64,000 nt of DNA from positions 558,001 through 622,000 of the forward strand of contig JAAVTG010000614.1 of the NCBI GenBank assembly GCA_011947345.1, given 5' to 3'. Under the pieces are notes generated by a model. That model was not told the DNA's origin and did no database searches. It saw nothing but the letters and a program-made list of their open reading frames with translations. This document shows, piece after piece, positions 54,073 to 64,000 of this stretch. How positions within the stretch are numbered: position 1 is the first letter of the stretch; each line of letters starts with the position of its first letter. This stretch comes from Phytophthora quininea. Lineage: Eukaryota > Oomycota > Peronosporomycetes > Peronosporales > Peronosporaceae. The position numbers and the translations under genes are program-made.

Positions 54073-55178
54073 ATGAACGACGCTTCCAATTTCAACGAAG
54101 GGGCTGGTGCTGCCCTTGAGCATGCCAGCTTCCCCACTTATCCGTGTTTGAGTGGGAGGCGCTACACCGCCTCGCCGCGGTGTCCGGAGAAGGAGTCATC
54201 AAGACGTTGCTGACTGCCGGAACGGAGACTGACCAACGCCTGGCTGCTCATGAGTTCATGGCGCGTGAGCTCGCTGACCTTCATCGGCGTGCAACGACTC
54301 CCACGCCGACCAAGAACAAGACCGACATCGTGAAGCTCGATGTCTCCAGCAACAGTGGCGACGGTGACGCTCGCCTCCAGTTGAACCGCTGGTTCTGTGA
54401 GATCGACACCGCGATCGAAACTCGGCAGTTGTCTACCGAGTTCGCTCGTACCCGGTTCCTATTGTCCAAGCTGACGGGGAAGGCCAAGGAATGGGCGCTC
54501 GGCAAGCTCGTCGCCGACGCCTCCTGCTTCTCGACGATGGAGTCGCTGAAGGGTGATCTCCGCCTGGCCTTCGAGCCTCCTCAAGACGAGCGTGTCCAAC
54601 GCTCGGCTTTCCTGTCTCTCAAGCAGGGACAGATGTCCATGCTCGAGTACATTCAGCGGGCACGACACCTGGTGTCGTGCATCACGACGAATCCGGTGGA
54701 CATGGCGACTCAAGTCCATGTCTTCATCTCTGGTATGAACGCCGGCTACCAGCGTTTCTATCTGACCAGGAAGACACCAGGCTCACTCGAGACAGCACTA
54801 CGTGAAGATTACAGCGTGTCCGCTTCTGAGGCGTTCTCCCTCGCTGTCCCTTCCGTCACGGAGCCTGAGCCCATGGAGCTTGACGCCATTCAGGACTACC
54901 ACGGGCGCCAACGCCCCAGTCCGGCGCCAATGTCGTCTGCCCGACCACCTCTGGCGGGCCCTAGCCGAAGCACTCGTCCCATGCGGTGCTTCCGCTGTCG
55001 CAAGCTTGGACATCGCGCGGCTATGTGCCGCGCTCCCGCTCCAGTCTTGGGGCACGTCGTCGCCGAAGATGCTGATGGTACCGTCGCCGAGTCAAAAACG
55101 GCGACAACCAGTAGGCGTGGGGCGCCCTACTGGCCGTGGAAGGAGCGATGGCTCTCTGGTGGCAGAGCCTCCTCCTAG
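54073..55178 (+). CDS. gag: Gag of retrotransposon 2, frame-broken at 5' end
   Basis: Begins MNDASNFNEGAGAALEH at 54073. One base is lost near 54140, after which the frame runs to 55178. A retrotransposon capsid-like region (LNRWFCEIDTAIETRQL, LTGKAKEWALGKL, YIQRARHLVSC) is followed by a classical zinc knuckle CFRCRKLGHRAAMC. Confidence 0.88.
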
Positions 55179-58100
55179 CCCTTCCGTGCTTCGTGCACAA
55201 CTATTTGCCACCACCTCCGGCAGCGACTCGAGACTGATTGTCCTCAACGTTCACGTTGATGGCGCGAAGCGGCCGCTTCGCGCGCTGCTGGATTCGGGCG
55301 CGACGAACAATTTCGTCCGCGCCGGGAGCTTGTCGGTGTTACCGGCGGGTCTGCGCCTTCGCGAAGGTCCGGGAGAGATGATCGTGAAATACGTCGATGG
55401 CAAGCCACGGCGTACGCCGCTGCGCTCTACGACCTTCACGTACGAGTTTGACGGATTCCGAAGCTCCGAAGAGTTCCTAGTGATCGAGCTGAGTGGCTCG
55501 TTTGACTGCGTCTTCGGCATCCCATGGCTCGCCCGGCACCAGCCTGAGATTAACTGGCTGACTGGTACGGTCCGCCCTCGTGACATCGACGTGAATGCAG
55601 TACTGGCATTCTTGCGCGGAACGCCGGACCGATGGCCGCATGTTGCAGTCATGGACTCCGACTCCATGACCCATGCTGCACCTGAAGTGAGTGATGACCC
55701 TTCGTGTGCGGCGTGCGAGCACGCATCCTGCGCCAGTCTTGAGCAGGTGCCTCAAGACGTGTCTGCCGTGGTCGAGCATGGGTTCCCACGTCCCGATGAG
55801 CAGCGGCTCTCCGTTGACGATGAACAAGAAGATGTGGTTGAGCGTGGTCTCCCACGCGCGGTCGAGCAGGGGCTCCCGCATGTGGTCGAGCAGGGGCTCC
55901 CTGATGGAGTCGACGCCGATGTCGTGTCTCGGCGTCTGAGTACAGCAGCCTTGGTCGAGCGTGGTCTCCCACTGCTTGCTACGGAAGAGTTCACCCGGCC
56001 AGTCCGTCGCCGTGGTCGCCGCCAGCCCCGGCGACCCCGCGCTCCTCCGAGTGAGTCAGACGCGCCTGACTCCGAGGTTATCTCCGTTCTGATGGGGGAT
56101 GACGCGGCATCGATCCCGCGTATGCACAATGTTGAGGTCGCACGCCCGCCGTGCGATGCGTCCGAGATCACCAAGTTGCCTGGCCTGTCGTGGAAATTCC
56201 TTCTCCACGACTTGAAACATGGTGAGATCGAGTAGGTTTCCATGATCGTCGCGGACAACACCGCGACTATCGCGGATGTCGATGTAGATGCTGGCGACAC
56301 AGCGTCCGATACCCGGGAACGCCTGAAAGGCGCTGAGCCTAAGTCCACCCGCGAGGCCCGCTACTTGGCCCAGTCGTTACCAGCACTCGAAGCCGCTGGT
56401 AACCCGGTTGCTCCGCTGGTTCGCGAGTTCATCGACATCTTCCCCGACAAGGTTCCGGCTGAACTTCCTCCCGATCGTGGTGTTCGGCATGAGATCGACC
56501 TCGTGCCCGGTTCGAAGTACTTTATGACGCGATAATGGCCGCTGCCCCGCGACCAAGTCCAAGCGATTGATGCGTTCTTCGAAGGTCGCCGGCACGCCGG
56601 CCACGTTCGCGAAAGCCTATCGCCGCATTCCAGTCCGACATTCTGCGTGAAGAAGGCGACGGGCGGGTGGCGCATCGTACACGCCTTCAACAAGCTCAAT
56701 GACGCCACCATCCCGGCGCAGACGCCGATCCCGCGGAAGGACATGGTGCTCGACACTATGTCAGGCAGCACTGTGTACAGTGCTATTGACCTCATGGAAG
56801 GCTTCTACCAAATCCTGATGCGAGAAGAAGACGTGCCATTGACTGCGGTCAGCACGCCCAGTGGCATGCTCTGGGAATGGCTCGTGATGCCGCAGGGGCT
56901 CAAGAATGCCCCTGCCACTTTCAACCGCATGGTATCCAACCTACTGCGTCCGTATCGAGACTTCGCGCCCAGCTACTTCGACGACATCTTCATTCACAGT
57001 CGTGCCGAGAGCGGCACGACAGATGTCGACGTCCACCTTCAACACCTCCGCAAGGTGTTCGAGGTGATGCGGGCTAACAAGCTGTGCGCCAACCTGAAGA
57101 AATGCATCTTCTGTGCTCCCGAGATTCCAGTACTCGGGAGCTACGTCAGCAAGGACGGCGTTCGCGCCGACCCGGAGAAGATCGCGGTGATCTGCGCTTG
57201 GCCGACTCCGCAGGACCAGAAACAGCTCCGACAGTGGCTCGGACTCGCCACTTATCTTCACCACTACTCGAAGAACTTTGCTTCGACTGTTCGGCCGCTG
57301 TCGCAACTCCTGAAAGCTGACGCCACGTGGTCGTGGCGTCCCGAGCACCAAGCGGCCTTCGACTCGGTCAAGACCAGCTTGTCCACCGCGCCCGTATTGA
57401 TGCTTCCGGACCACTCGAAACCCTTTCACGTGGTGTGTGACGCGAGCGACTTTGCAATCGGCTGCGCCTTGATGCAGTTCGATGACACTGGACGCGAGCG
57501 AGTGGTAAGTTACCAATCGCGTCAATTGAAGCCTGCGGAGCGGAATTATCCGGTCCACGACAAGGAGTTGTTGGCGATGCGCTACGCCCTCATCAAATTC
57601 CGCGTGTACCTCTTGGGCGAACAGACGTTCGTGGTGTACACGGACCACGCTTCGCTTCGGACGGCGACGAAGAGTCCTCATTTGTCACAGCGCATGGCGC
57701 GCTGGCTATCACTGTTCTCGGAGTACAACTTCGTCGTTTACTATAATGACACGATGCGCTCGTTAAATTTTCGGAATGTGGAATATATTATGGAAGTCGC
57801 GATTCTACTGGTCGATATTGGAGAGCCAGTGCGGCGAGGTTTGGTGGAGGATGAGACTGTTGTTGGGTTGCGAGTAGTTGGGCGTCGGGTGGTCTGGACT
57901 GGGAAGTGCTGAATGCACTCTGTCCCGGGCCTGGCGACCCTTGGGCAAGTTACCACGACGAATTTGTATGTGATCAAATATCTACCGTGAACGTATCCGG
58001 TAGCGTCTTGCCGTGAGCCCGACAATGTCCCCAACGGAGCTACAGCCCAATATACCCAGAGTCTAATCCTGAGATCTTACGCGATCTCGAGTCTCAGTCG

Positions 58101-61100
58101 ATTATTCCTGAGATTCGGCCCGATAATCCCGAGATTCCCGATTTCCAGAAATGGCGTTCCATATGGTGTTAAGTCCCGATGACGAAGATACTCTGAAGTC
58201 CAGGATGCCCGATCCCGGATCTCTGCGATTCCGACTTTCCGACTTTCCGAGTTTCCGAGCTGACAGTGGAAACCCGGATATACGATTCCAAGTACCGTGG
58301 CACAGGTGACATTCTGAGAAGTCGACTTTACTTTTCTGAGTTTCCGAGTTCCTGGATTGCCACTGCGATGGGTCGCCCGAGATCTTTTGAGATCTTTGCC
58401 GAAGGGTCACCTGCCGCCAAGGGTCGTTTGGGATCTTTGCTCGAAAGGGCACCGCTGCCAAAGGTCGCCCTCAAGTGAGTGGCTGGCGACGCGCCGTGCC
58501 AGAAGCCATACAAAGACCAAGTACAAGAAATCCACCATGCAGAGAATTAGGTACAAGATACTGCTAGAAGTGCGATGTTTTAACGTTAATCAGAGTTCTA
58601 TTTGCCTGGAAAAGCACAAGTCGCCGCGGTCTTCGTGTCTTCGGTCGCCTTCACTGCTCCTCCGTACAAGACGCCACATCGACGCGCCCGACATTGGAGT
58701 GTGCGTGGGTCAAGGTCGTCTATAGCTGCGGACCAAGCATCACTGACGGCAGCCTCCGCTTGCCGCCCGTGGAACTCCACCCGTGTCAAGTTTAGTTGGG
58801 TGGGGGTCCTGGGCGTGCAGCGTCGAGGAGCAGATCCTCCCACTCATTTCGTGTGTTAGTTGGGTGGGGGATCTTGCTCTCGCTCATTTCATATTCCTGA
58901 GTTTCCGGATTCCCGGTTCTGCGGTCGGAGTCCCGAAGCCTGAGTGAAGACTGCTGTGTGAAGCGCGGTACAAGTGTGAACCTGCAAGTGGATTGTCCCT
59001 GTTAAAGGGTGGTGCGCGTAACGTCGGGCGCTCGGAGTTTGTCGGTTCTCTGAGTGTAGGCCCAACTGATATCGACTGAGAACAAGGAGCTGCATATAAG
59101 TCAAGTGGAACTCTGAATTTTGTTATTACTACTGTGTTTCTATTGGAATTGCACGCGGATCTCCGACTTTCTGGATATTGGAGTCCGGATTCCCGAGTTG
59201 CTGAGTTGCTGAGTTTCCGAGTTCCTGGATCTTCGACCTGGGCGTCTCTCGGAGCTTGCTAGGCTTCTGGGTTTCTGGATTTACGTCGGTCCAAGTAGCT
59301 CAAGTACATAACCTTCCCCAACAGTCGACGGCGGTGGACGGTGCCCCGAGGTTAATCGAACCTCTAGGGATTGCACTAGGTACACGCCAACCCGGAACTC
59401 TTCCCGGGATCCTGAGTTTCTGGATTCCTGGGTGTCACGGTTCCAGGGTACTTCGATTTGCCTTCATATCCTGGGCCGCTATACACCCTGGGCGGAAAAG
59501 GTTCACCACCTCGCCTCAATAAGCCGGGCAAGACCAACATCCTCGCCGACGCGCTCTCGCGTCGACCGGATTACGTGCAATCGGGCCGCCATGCAGTTGG
59601 TGACGAGGATGACGACGCTTGCGCTGTGTGCGCCGCTGAGGAAGTCGCTGCTGTTGAAGTCGCAGCGTCCACTCCGCTCCGAGACCTGATCGCGACTGCG
59701 TACGAGTCGGACGAGGCGTGCTCCGAATTGATCATGTACCTGAGAGAACCATCAGCAGCGGCGCGGCGCCGCTTGTCCCCTCGCAGCCGCGCCCGTGTCG
59801 ACCGCTACAGTCTCGATGGGGATTTGCTGGCCTTCCGCGTCGATCGCGCGGACCCGCCACGCATCGTCGTCCCGCTTGACGATGATCTCAGAGCCCGACT
59901 GATCCATGAGTTCCACGATACGCCCAGCGGTGGCCACCTCGGACGCGAGAAGACCTTCGCGTCGCTCTCGCGCGACTTCTACTGGCCGCACATGTATAAG
60001 TGGGTGCGGAAGTGGGTACGCTCGTGCGAAGCGTGCCAACGCGTGAAGCCCCCGCCGTCGAAGCAGGCTCCGCTTCGACCTCTCCCAGTCGCGACGGGTC
60101 CGTGGACATCGGTCAGCATGGATTTCGTCTTTGGTCTGCCGCGAGATGCTCAGGGCCGCACAGGCATACTTGTTTTCGTCGGTCGATTTAGCAAGATGGT
60201 CCATCTTGCTCCCGTGGCCTCCTCGATCACCGCGTCTCAGTCGGCGGCGCTGTTTCTTGACACAGTGTATCGCTACCATGGACTTCCATCCTCAATTGTA
60301 TCCGATCGAGACCCGCGTTTTACTGCAGCTTTCTGGACGGAACTCTTCAAAGTTGTCGGGACGCGGTTGGCGATGTCCACCGCGTCACATCCTGAGACTG
60401 ATGGCCAGACCGAACGCGTTAACCGAGTTGTCGAAGACGTGCTGTGGAGTTACGCCACGTCGTTCAAGTCATGGAGCTCTTTCCTGCCGATGGTGGGGTT
60501 CGCCATCAATAACGCCGTGCACGCATCGACTGGCTTGACACCATTCTTCGTCAACTTTGGCCGTCACCCGCGCGTTCCGGCGCTCCTTGGGCTGGAGTGC
60601 CCTCTTCCGTCTCAATTGCCAGGGTCCCACGACGTTGTGACTCCCACTTCCACGGGTGGCGCCCCACTGAGGCGCCCGAGATGACCACTGATTCACATGT
60701 GAACGCGGTGAGCACGCGAACTTCCTCGCGGATCACCAGCCAGGGTCCCCTTACACGAGCCGCCGCGCGAGCGGCGACTGCTTCTCCACGAGACGTGGCC
60801 GCCTGGACCAGTCGGCCGCTGATTAACCCGCGTCAACGTCGCGCCGTCGAGCATCGCGCCGCTCCGGATCCGGTCACGGCTGCCGAGGCGCCGCCAGCGA
60901 ACTTTGCGCCCAACGAGGCGCCGCAGCGGGGGACGCTGCGGTCGTCCAAGAGTTCGTACATCAGCGCGAGTCGGTTATCCGCTATGTCCGCGACGCGATC
61001 GCTGCAGCCGTCGGTCGCCAGAAGGAGAATGCCGACCACCGCGGGCGCCGTAACGTGGAACAATTCCACGTTGGAGACCAAGTCCTATTATCTACCAATG

Positions 61101-61698
61101 GGATTTCCCCAACGCTTGTGACGAATTTGGGCGCAAACAAGCTTGCGCCAAGGTATATTGGCCCATTCAAGGTGTTGAAGGTCATTGGGGATGCTTACCG
61201 GCTACAGCTACCGTCTGCTCTGCGACTCCATCCAACATTTTACGTTGGTCGTCTGCGCCGCTACTACCCAGCGTCGCTTCCTAGCGATAATCCGGTGCCG
61301 CGTGACGCGGAACTCACAGCTCCTGCCGCAAGACCCGATTCTCATGCTCCAGCTGGTCCACGCGGTGCTCCAGGCGCTCCAGCCCACGTGCCATCGCCCA
61401 CTCGCGCTCGGTTCCTTCGCGACGGTCCGGCCCTCTGGTTGATCGCGATGGTAACGTTCGTCACATCGTGGAGGTTATTCTTGACCACGATGACTCGACC
61501 GGTGGTCGCAGCGCTCGTCGCTGTGACGGGGATATCCCGAGCTTTCGCCGGTACCTGGTACGGTGGATCGGTCCGCTGGATGACAGCTGGGAGCCTCGCT
61601 CCACCCTCCTCGAAAACGTTCCGGGGCTCGTTGAGGCGTATGAGTCAGCTCTGTCGGCGCGGGAAGATCCTCCGGGCGCGGTAGCGAACCGCGCCTAG
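55150..61698 (+). pseudogene. pol: Pol of retrotransposon 2, interrupted
   Basis: Protease (LLDSGATNNFVRAG, about 55280) is followed by a Val/Glu/Leu/Pro repeat linker with in-frame stops TAG at 56233 and TAA at 56533. RT (56540-57200) has RIVHAFNKLNDAT, AIDLMEGFYQI, MPQGLKNAPATFNRM and SYFDDIFIHS. RNase H (57400-57740) has HVVCDASDFAIGCAL and YTDHASLRT, and is cut after EYNFVVYY by a nested insertion. It resumes at 59523 with GKTNILADALSRRPDYV, then integrase (HDTPSGGHLGREKT, CEACQRVK, IVSDRDPRF, HPETDGQTERVNR). A chromodomain at about 61520-61650 (YLVRWIGPLDDSWEP) follows further one-base breaks near 60660, 61060 and 61440. Confidence 0.9.
57747..59518 (+). mobile_element. Nested insertion of unknown type
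   Basis: 1,772 bp that interrupts RNase H. The host frame reads on perfectly if it is removed together with one copy of ATAA, which flanks it on both sides (57743-57746 and 59519-59522), so ATAA is a likely target duplication. It starts TGACACG and ends CGCCTCA. No coding potential, terminal inverted repeat or LTR was seen. Much of it is built from degenerate short units such as GAGTTTCCGAGTTCCTGGAT. Confidence 0.75.
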
Positions 61699-62185
61699 CC
61701 CCGAACAGCGACCGGCGATAGAGCCCGATCCACCGCGTCTCTTCCTCAGTCATCGGATACTCGATCACGATTTGCGCCCAGTCAGCGTCGCCCGGTCGCG
61801 GCGTCCCAAAACGGCGACAGCCGGCGCAGCCTTCAAGGTGATGAACGTAACAGCAAGGACGGTCCTCGTCCCAGGACAGCGCGCACACGCGCGCCGCCAG
61901 CTCTCCCAGCGCGTGGCGCTGGTGGGTCTCTTCGCGGCCTTCAATCGTCACCATGAAGCGTTGAGCACCCTCCACGTTCCAGCGCCCGACGAAGGCCGTC
62001 CACGCGGCATCCAGCGAGCGCTGAGTCACCGCGAGCGTCGCGGTGACGGGCTTGCCCCGTGTCGAGCGCCAGCGTCGGAACCACTCTCGCATCTCGTCGG
62101 GACTCAGCGGGGCCTCGAAGCCGCTGCAGTCGTGCAGCGGCCATTCTCGGAGTATCTGCGCGTAGGTGTCACGTGGGGTGTTCAT
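61475..62185 (-). CDS. Antisense ORF between pol and the 3' LTR
   Basis: An open frame of 236 codons from ATG 62185, 58 bp from the 3' LTR, running against pol. About 490 bp lie outside pol and the rest overlaps the chromodomain on the other strand. The composition is protein-like (FRRWRSTRGKPVTATLAV, AQRFMVTIEGREETHQRHAL, WDEDRPCCYVHHLEGCAGC), with a Cys/His cluster that could bind zinc. It has no stop although pol carries several. Function and expression are unknown. Confidence 0.5.
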   Translation of the reverse strand: MNTPRDTYAQILREWPLHDCSGFEAPLSPDEMREWFRRWRSTRGKPVTATLAVTQRSLDAAWTAFVGRWNVEGAQRFMVTIEGREETHQRHALGELAARVCALSWDEDRPCCYVHHLEGCAGCRRFGTPRPGDADWAQIVIEYPMTEEETRWIGLYRRSLFGARRGSLPRPEDLPAPTELTHTPQRAPERFRGGWSEAPSCHPADRSTVPGTGESSGYPRHSDERCDHRSSHRGQE

Positions 62186-62242
62186 CGTGAAGCAGTTTGG
62201 AGATTGAGAAGCCCTGCAGGCTTCTTTCTAAGGTAGGGGTGG

Positions 62243-62395
62243 TGTGACGGGCTTCCGTCACATGGTCGCCGTGCACCACGGCGACCAATTAGATTAGCTT
62301 ATATTTTGTTGGTTCACGGCGCCCAAGTCGGGCGCCACACAGATTGAATAGAGGAGAGTTATATTTTCCCCACAAGCAAGCACCGCCCCGTTACA
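62243..62395 (+). repeat. 3' LTR of retrotransposon 2
   Basis: 153 bp, matching the 5' LTR except for a few positions. The second hairpin keeps both 10-bp stems but has loop CAC instead of GTG, and the third hairpin has one broken pair (GGCGCCCA). Confidence 0.93.
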
Positions 62396-62842
62396 GTAGC
62401 TAACACTACAAAAATTCATTGTTCATTAGGAGACCTCCAATCGACTTGAGCTCGGTAAAAGATGAGAGCCCCTAAATCCCAGCCTCATCGAAGGGAATGT
62501 ATATGCCCGAGTAAAGCGGCTTGAATCGACGCTTTCATCTTGGATGTCAATGTCCTGCCTGAGGGATATTGGTAGCTAGAACTGCAAACACGATACACTA
62601 CTATAGATGTCATGGACTCCCGTCGCCGGGAATACCATGAGCAATATCGTTGGCAAACTCGAACCCCTGTCGCTGCTGGATCCTGAAAACCACTTCGTTT
62701 TACACTGCCACCACAGTAAATGCATCAACTACAGATTTCCCCGGCAGATCTGGACCTGGACCTGCACATAAACCTTATAAAGTTGTCGAGCTCAGCACTG
62801 CGATTTGCTGATCACGAATCACTAACGTATTGTTCTAGATTA
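62396..62842. other. Intergenic region, no gene seen
   Basis: A/T-richer than the rest of the window. No coding frame above noise. Confidence 0.4.
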
Positions 62843-63829
62843 TTGTCTGGGCCAAAATAGTTCGTACCGAAATTCAAGGTCAGATTACACATGGAAGATG
62901 GTGACTTTCCATATACGATAGTTAGATATAAGGGTAATTCGCGTGCGTAGATTCCGATTTTGAGGTCAGATTTGGCCAATTCTGCGTCGTTTTTGAGCTA
63001 CAGCCGCTCCAAAAACTTTCTCGGCCGGCCAAAAGTTTGGGGAAAGGGCTCCAGTAGGGCTAACCGATCATCAGTCAAAACCTGAGGCTTTCATTGGCCC
63101 AGAACACAAACCACATGCCGGAACATATGGTGTTTGGGTTTAATTTAGGGTTACCAGGTGTTGATGCAGTCGAGCAATAAAACCAAGGTGCAACACAGCA
63201 AATCCAAGCAATTACTCCTGCATTAGATTTCATAGGCATCCTTCATCGCTATCACTCGCTTCGCTTGCGAACTCTTCTTCTCCAACGTCTGCGCATTCGA
63301 TCTCTTCCTCTTGCAGTGCCTGTAGATATCGGTCTTCCTTTTCTGAACCTCCTCGTACGCATCTCGGCCTCGCTGCTTAATCTCACTAGGGTCTGTAAAA
63401 TGATACTTATTAATTCGGAGAGGTTTTTAATACTTAGCGCTAAAACGTTGGGGGCACTGACCTCGCTGGTCTTCGAGCTCTTGCTCTTCTTGAAGGCCGT
63501 CCTGACGTCCGCAATTGTGCTAGTAGGCTTCCCAATGTACTTGTGGACCCACTCGCGCGTGCGGCCAGCCAGTTGTGGGTCTTCTTGATGACCTTCGAGG
63601 AAGTTTTTGTTGGCACTCACAATCATTGCTCGCTCAGCGGCACTTGTCTTCTTCCCTCTTGTCATCGCCACAGCAATGCTAGCGAAATGGGGCTCATTCC
63701 TACAGAAAGAGGGTAGTTTCAGCATCATTTTGCGGGTCTGCATGGTCTCATCCGCCTATTATTAGCTGAGCTACGCGTCGAAATGTCGAGCATTTTGTCT
63801 TCCCGGTACGAACTTTTTGGCCCAGACAA
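62843..63829. mobile_element. TIR DNA transposon with TA target duplication (Tc1/mariner-like)
   Basis: 987 bp bounded by near-perfect terminal inverted repeats: TTGTCTGGGCCAAAATAG... at 62843-62869 and its complement at 63804-63829 (26-27 bp, one base length difference). TA dinucleotides flank both ends (62841-62842 and 63830-63831). Size and TA duplication fit a short, non-autonomous Tc1/mariner-superfamily element, though other TA-targeting groups are possible. Confidence 0.8.
63252..63743 (-). CDS. Possible transposase N-terminal fragment inside the TIR element
   Basis: 163 codons from 63743, with a likely internal start MTRGKKTSAAERAMIV at 63665. Residues after it (QLAGRTREWVHKYIGKPTST) look like a helix-turn-helix DNA-binding region of a transposase. 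The C-terminal half is Arg-rich low complexity, and no DDE/D catalytic region is present, so the element could not move by itself. Confidence 0.45.
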   Translation of the reverse strand: MQTRKMMLKLPSFCRNEPHFASIAVAMTRGKKTSAAERAMIVSANKNFLEGHQEDPQLAGRTREWVHKYIGKPTSTIADVRTAFKKSKSSKTSEVSAPNVLALSIKNLSELISIILQTLVRLSSEAEMRTRRFRKGRPISTGTARGRDRMRRRWRRRVRKRSE

Positions 63830-63841
63830 TAGCATTGGTAG

Positions 63842-64000
63842 TTGCAAGTTGGCGGTGGAAGTTGGAGGGCTAAAGATGGAGCAGTGATACACGTGCACGA
63901 CGGCGGCGACACCATTTACGAACTCCCCATGCCATCAACATCTGTGCAAGAGAAGTACGTCCGGCTCACAATCGGCCAGGTGCTGATGCTATTAACAAGA
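63842..64000 (+). CDS. Possible coding frame running off the window
   Basis: A frame open from 63842 to the edge reads AKDGAVIHVHDGGDTIYELP and VQEKYVRLTIGQVLMLL, which looks coding. No start is visible in frame; a TAG lies at 63839. It may be an exon or a fragment. Confidence 0.25.
   Translation, partial: MQVGGGSWRAKDGAVIHVHDGGDTIYELPMPSTSVQEKYVRLTIGQVLMLLTR

Larger units (their letters stand above)
53887..62395 (+). mobile_element. Ty3/gypsy (chromodomain) LTR retrotransposon 2, decayed, with nested insertion
   Basis: 8,509 bp including a 1,772-bp nested insertion. The LTRs are 153 bp (TGTGACGG...CCGTTACA) and differ at several positions. The flanks GTAGA (53882-53886) and GTAGC (62396-62400) fit a 5-bp target duplication with one change. 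A TGG-type primer site (TCTGGTAGCACTTTG) begins at 54040 next to the 5' LTR, and the purine-rich AAGGTAGGGGTGG adjoins the 3' LTR. Gag, protease, RT, RNase H, integrase and chromodomain are all recognisable, but in-frame stop codons and frame breaks show it is inactive. Confidence 0.93.

Noticed and set aside
54140..55178. Programmed gag-pol frameshift in retrotransposon 2
   Set aside because: A shift is needed to join gag to pol, but with so many single-base losses nearby I cannot tell it from error, and no slippery heptamer or pseudoknot was evident.
58260..58520. Small ORFs within the nested insertion
   Set aside because: They are built from degenerate TTCCGAG-type repeats and have no protein-like composition.

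Overview
The window looks like nuclear DNA of an oomycete, most likely Phytophthora or a close relative. Genes are compact, many are head-to-head with 50-150 bp between starts, and introns are 55-90 nt with GT..AG ends. An oomycete-type initiator sits upstream of a secreted lytic monooxygenase. There are two chromodomain-type Ty3/gypsy retrotransposons and several heat-shock-factor (HSF) genes. LRRC56 and an LC8 dynein light chain fit an organism with flagellated zoospores. The assignment is inferred from gene content; no rRNA or tRNA gene was seen.

Layout. 1-11.4 kb is gene-dense and mostly housekeeping: the end of an ankyrin gene, FolD, a membrane protein, a small intron-containing gene, LC8 dynein light chain, a four-exon double B-box/polyQ gene, a CacyBP-like CS-domain protein, a protein with an eIF5A-like C-terminus, a FLASH-like coiled coil, and a seven-exon HSF. 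11.9-21.0 kb is a tandem segmental duplication. The right unit carries a four-TM/ankyrin/double-TIR protein that is a gutted pseudogene in the left unit. The left unit carries a full SH3-like/low-complexity gene that is 5'-truncated in the right. 21-27.2 kb holds ArgJ, LRRC56 and an Iwr1-type protein with an ankyrin insert. 27.4-33.65 kb is a tandem array of four nearly identical HSF genes in ~1.706-kb units, followed by a diverged, intact, inverted HSF. 35-41.3 kb holds an LPMO gene whose upstream promoter is interrupted by a Ty3/gypsy element with LTRs that read as identical and a perfect target duplication. 42-43.6 kb encodes an unrecognised protein. 44.4-52.2 kb is a cluster of five AIFM2/FSP1-like FAD oxidoreductases, two of them in an inverted pair that has undergone gene conversion. 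53.9-62.4 kb is an older Ty3/gypsy element with hairpin-rich LTRs, a nested insertion and an antisense ORF. 62.8-63.8 kb is a TIR element with TA target duplications.

Caution for readers. Reading frames of many clear genes break, and nearly every break I traced behaves as one missing base, often in a short homopolymer. This affects conserved single-copy enzymes (FolD, ArgJ) as much as repeats. I treat these mainly as probable sequencing or assembly deletions and give gene spans across them; alleged pseudogenes should be judged with this in mind. True decay is visible in the second retrotransposon (in-frame stop codons, nested insertion) and in the left ANK-TIR copy (a large internal deletion).
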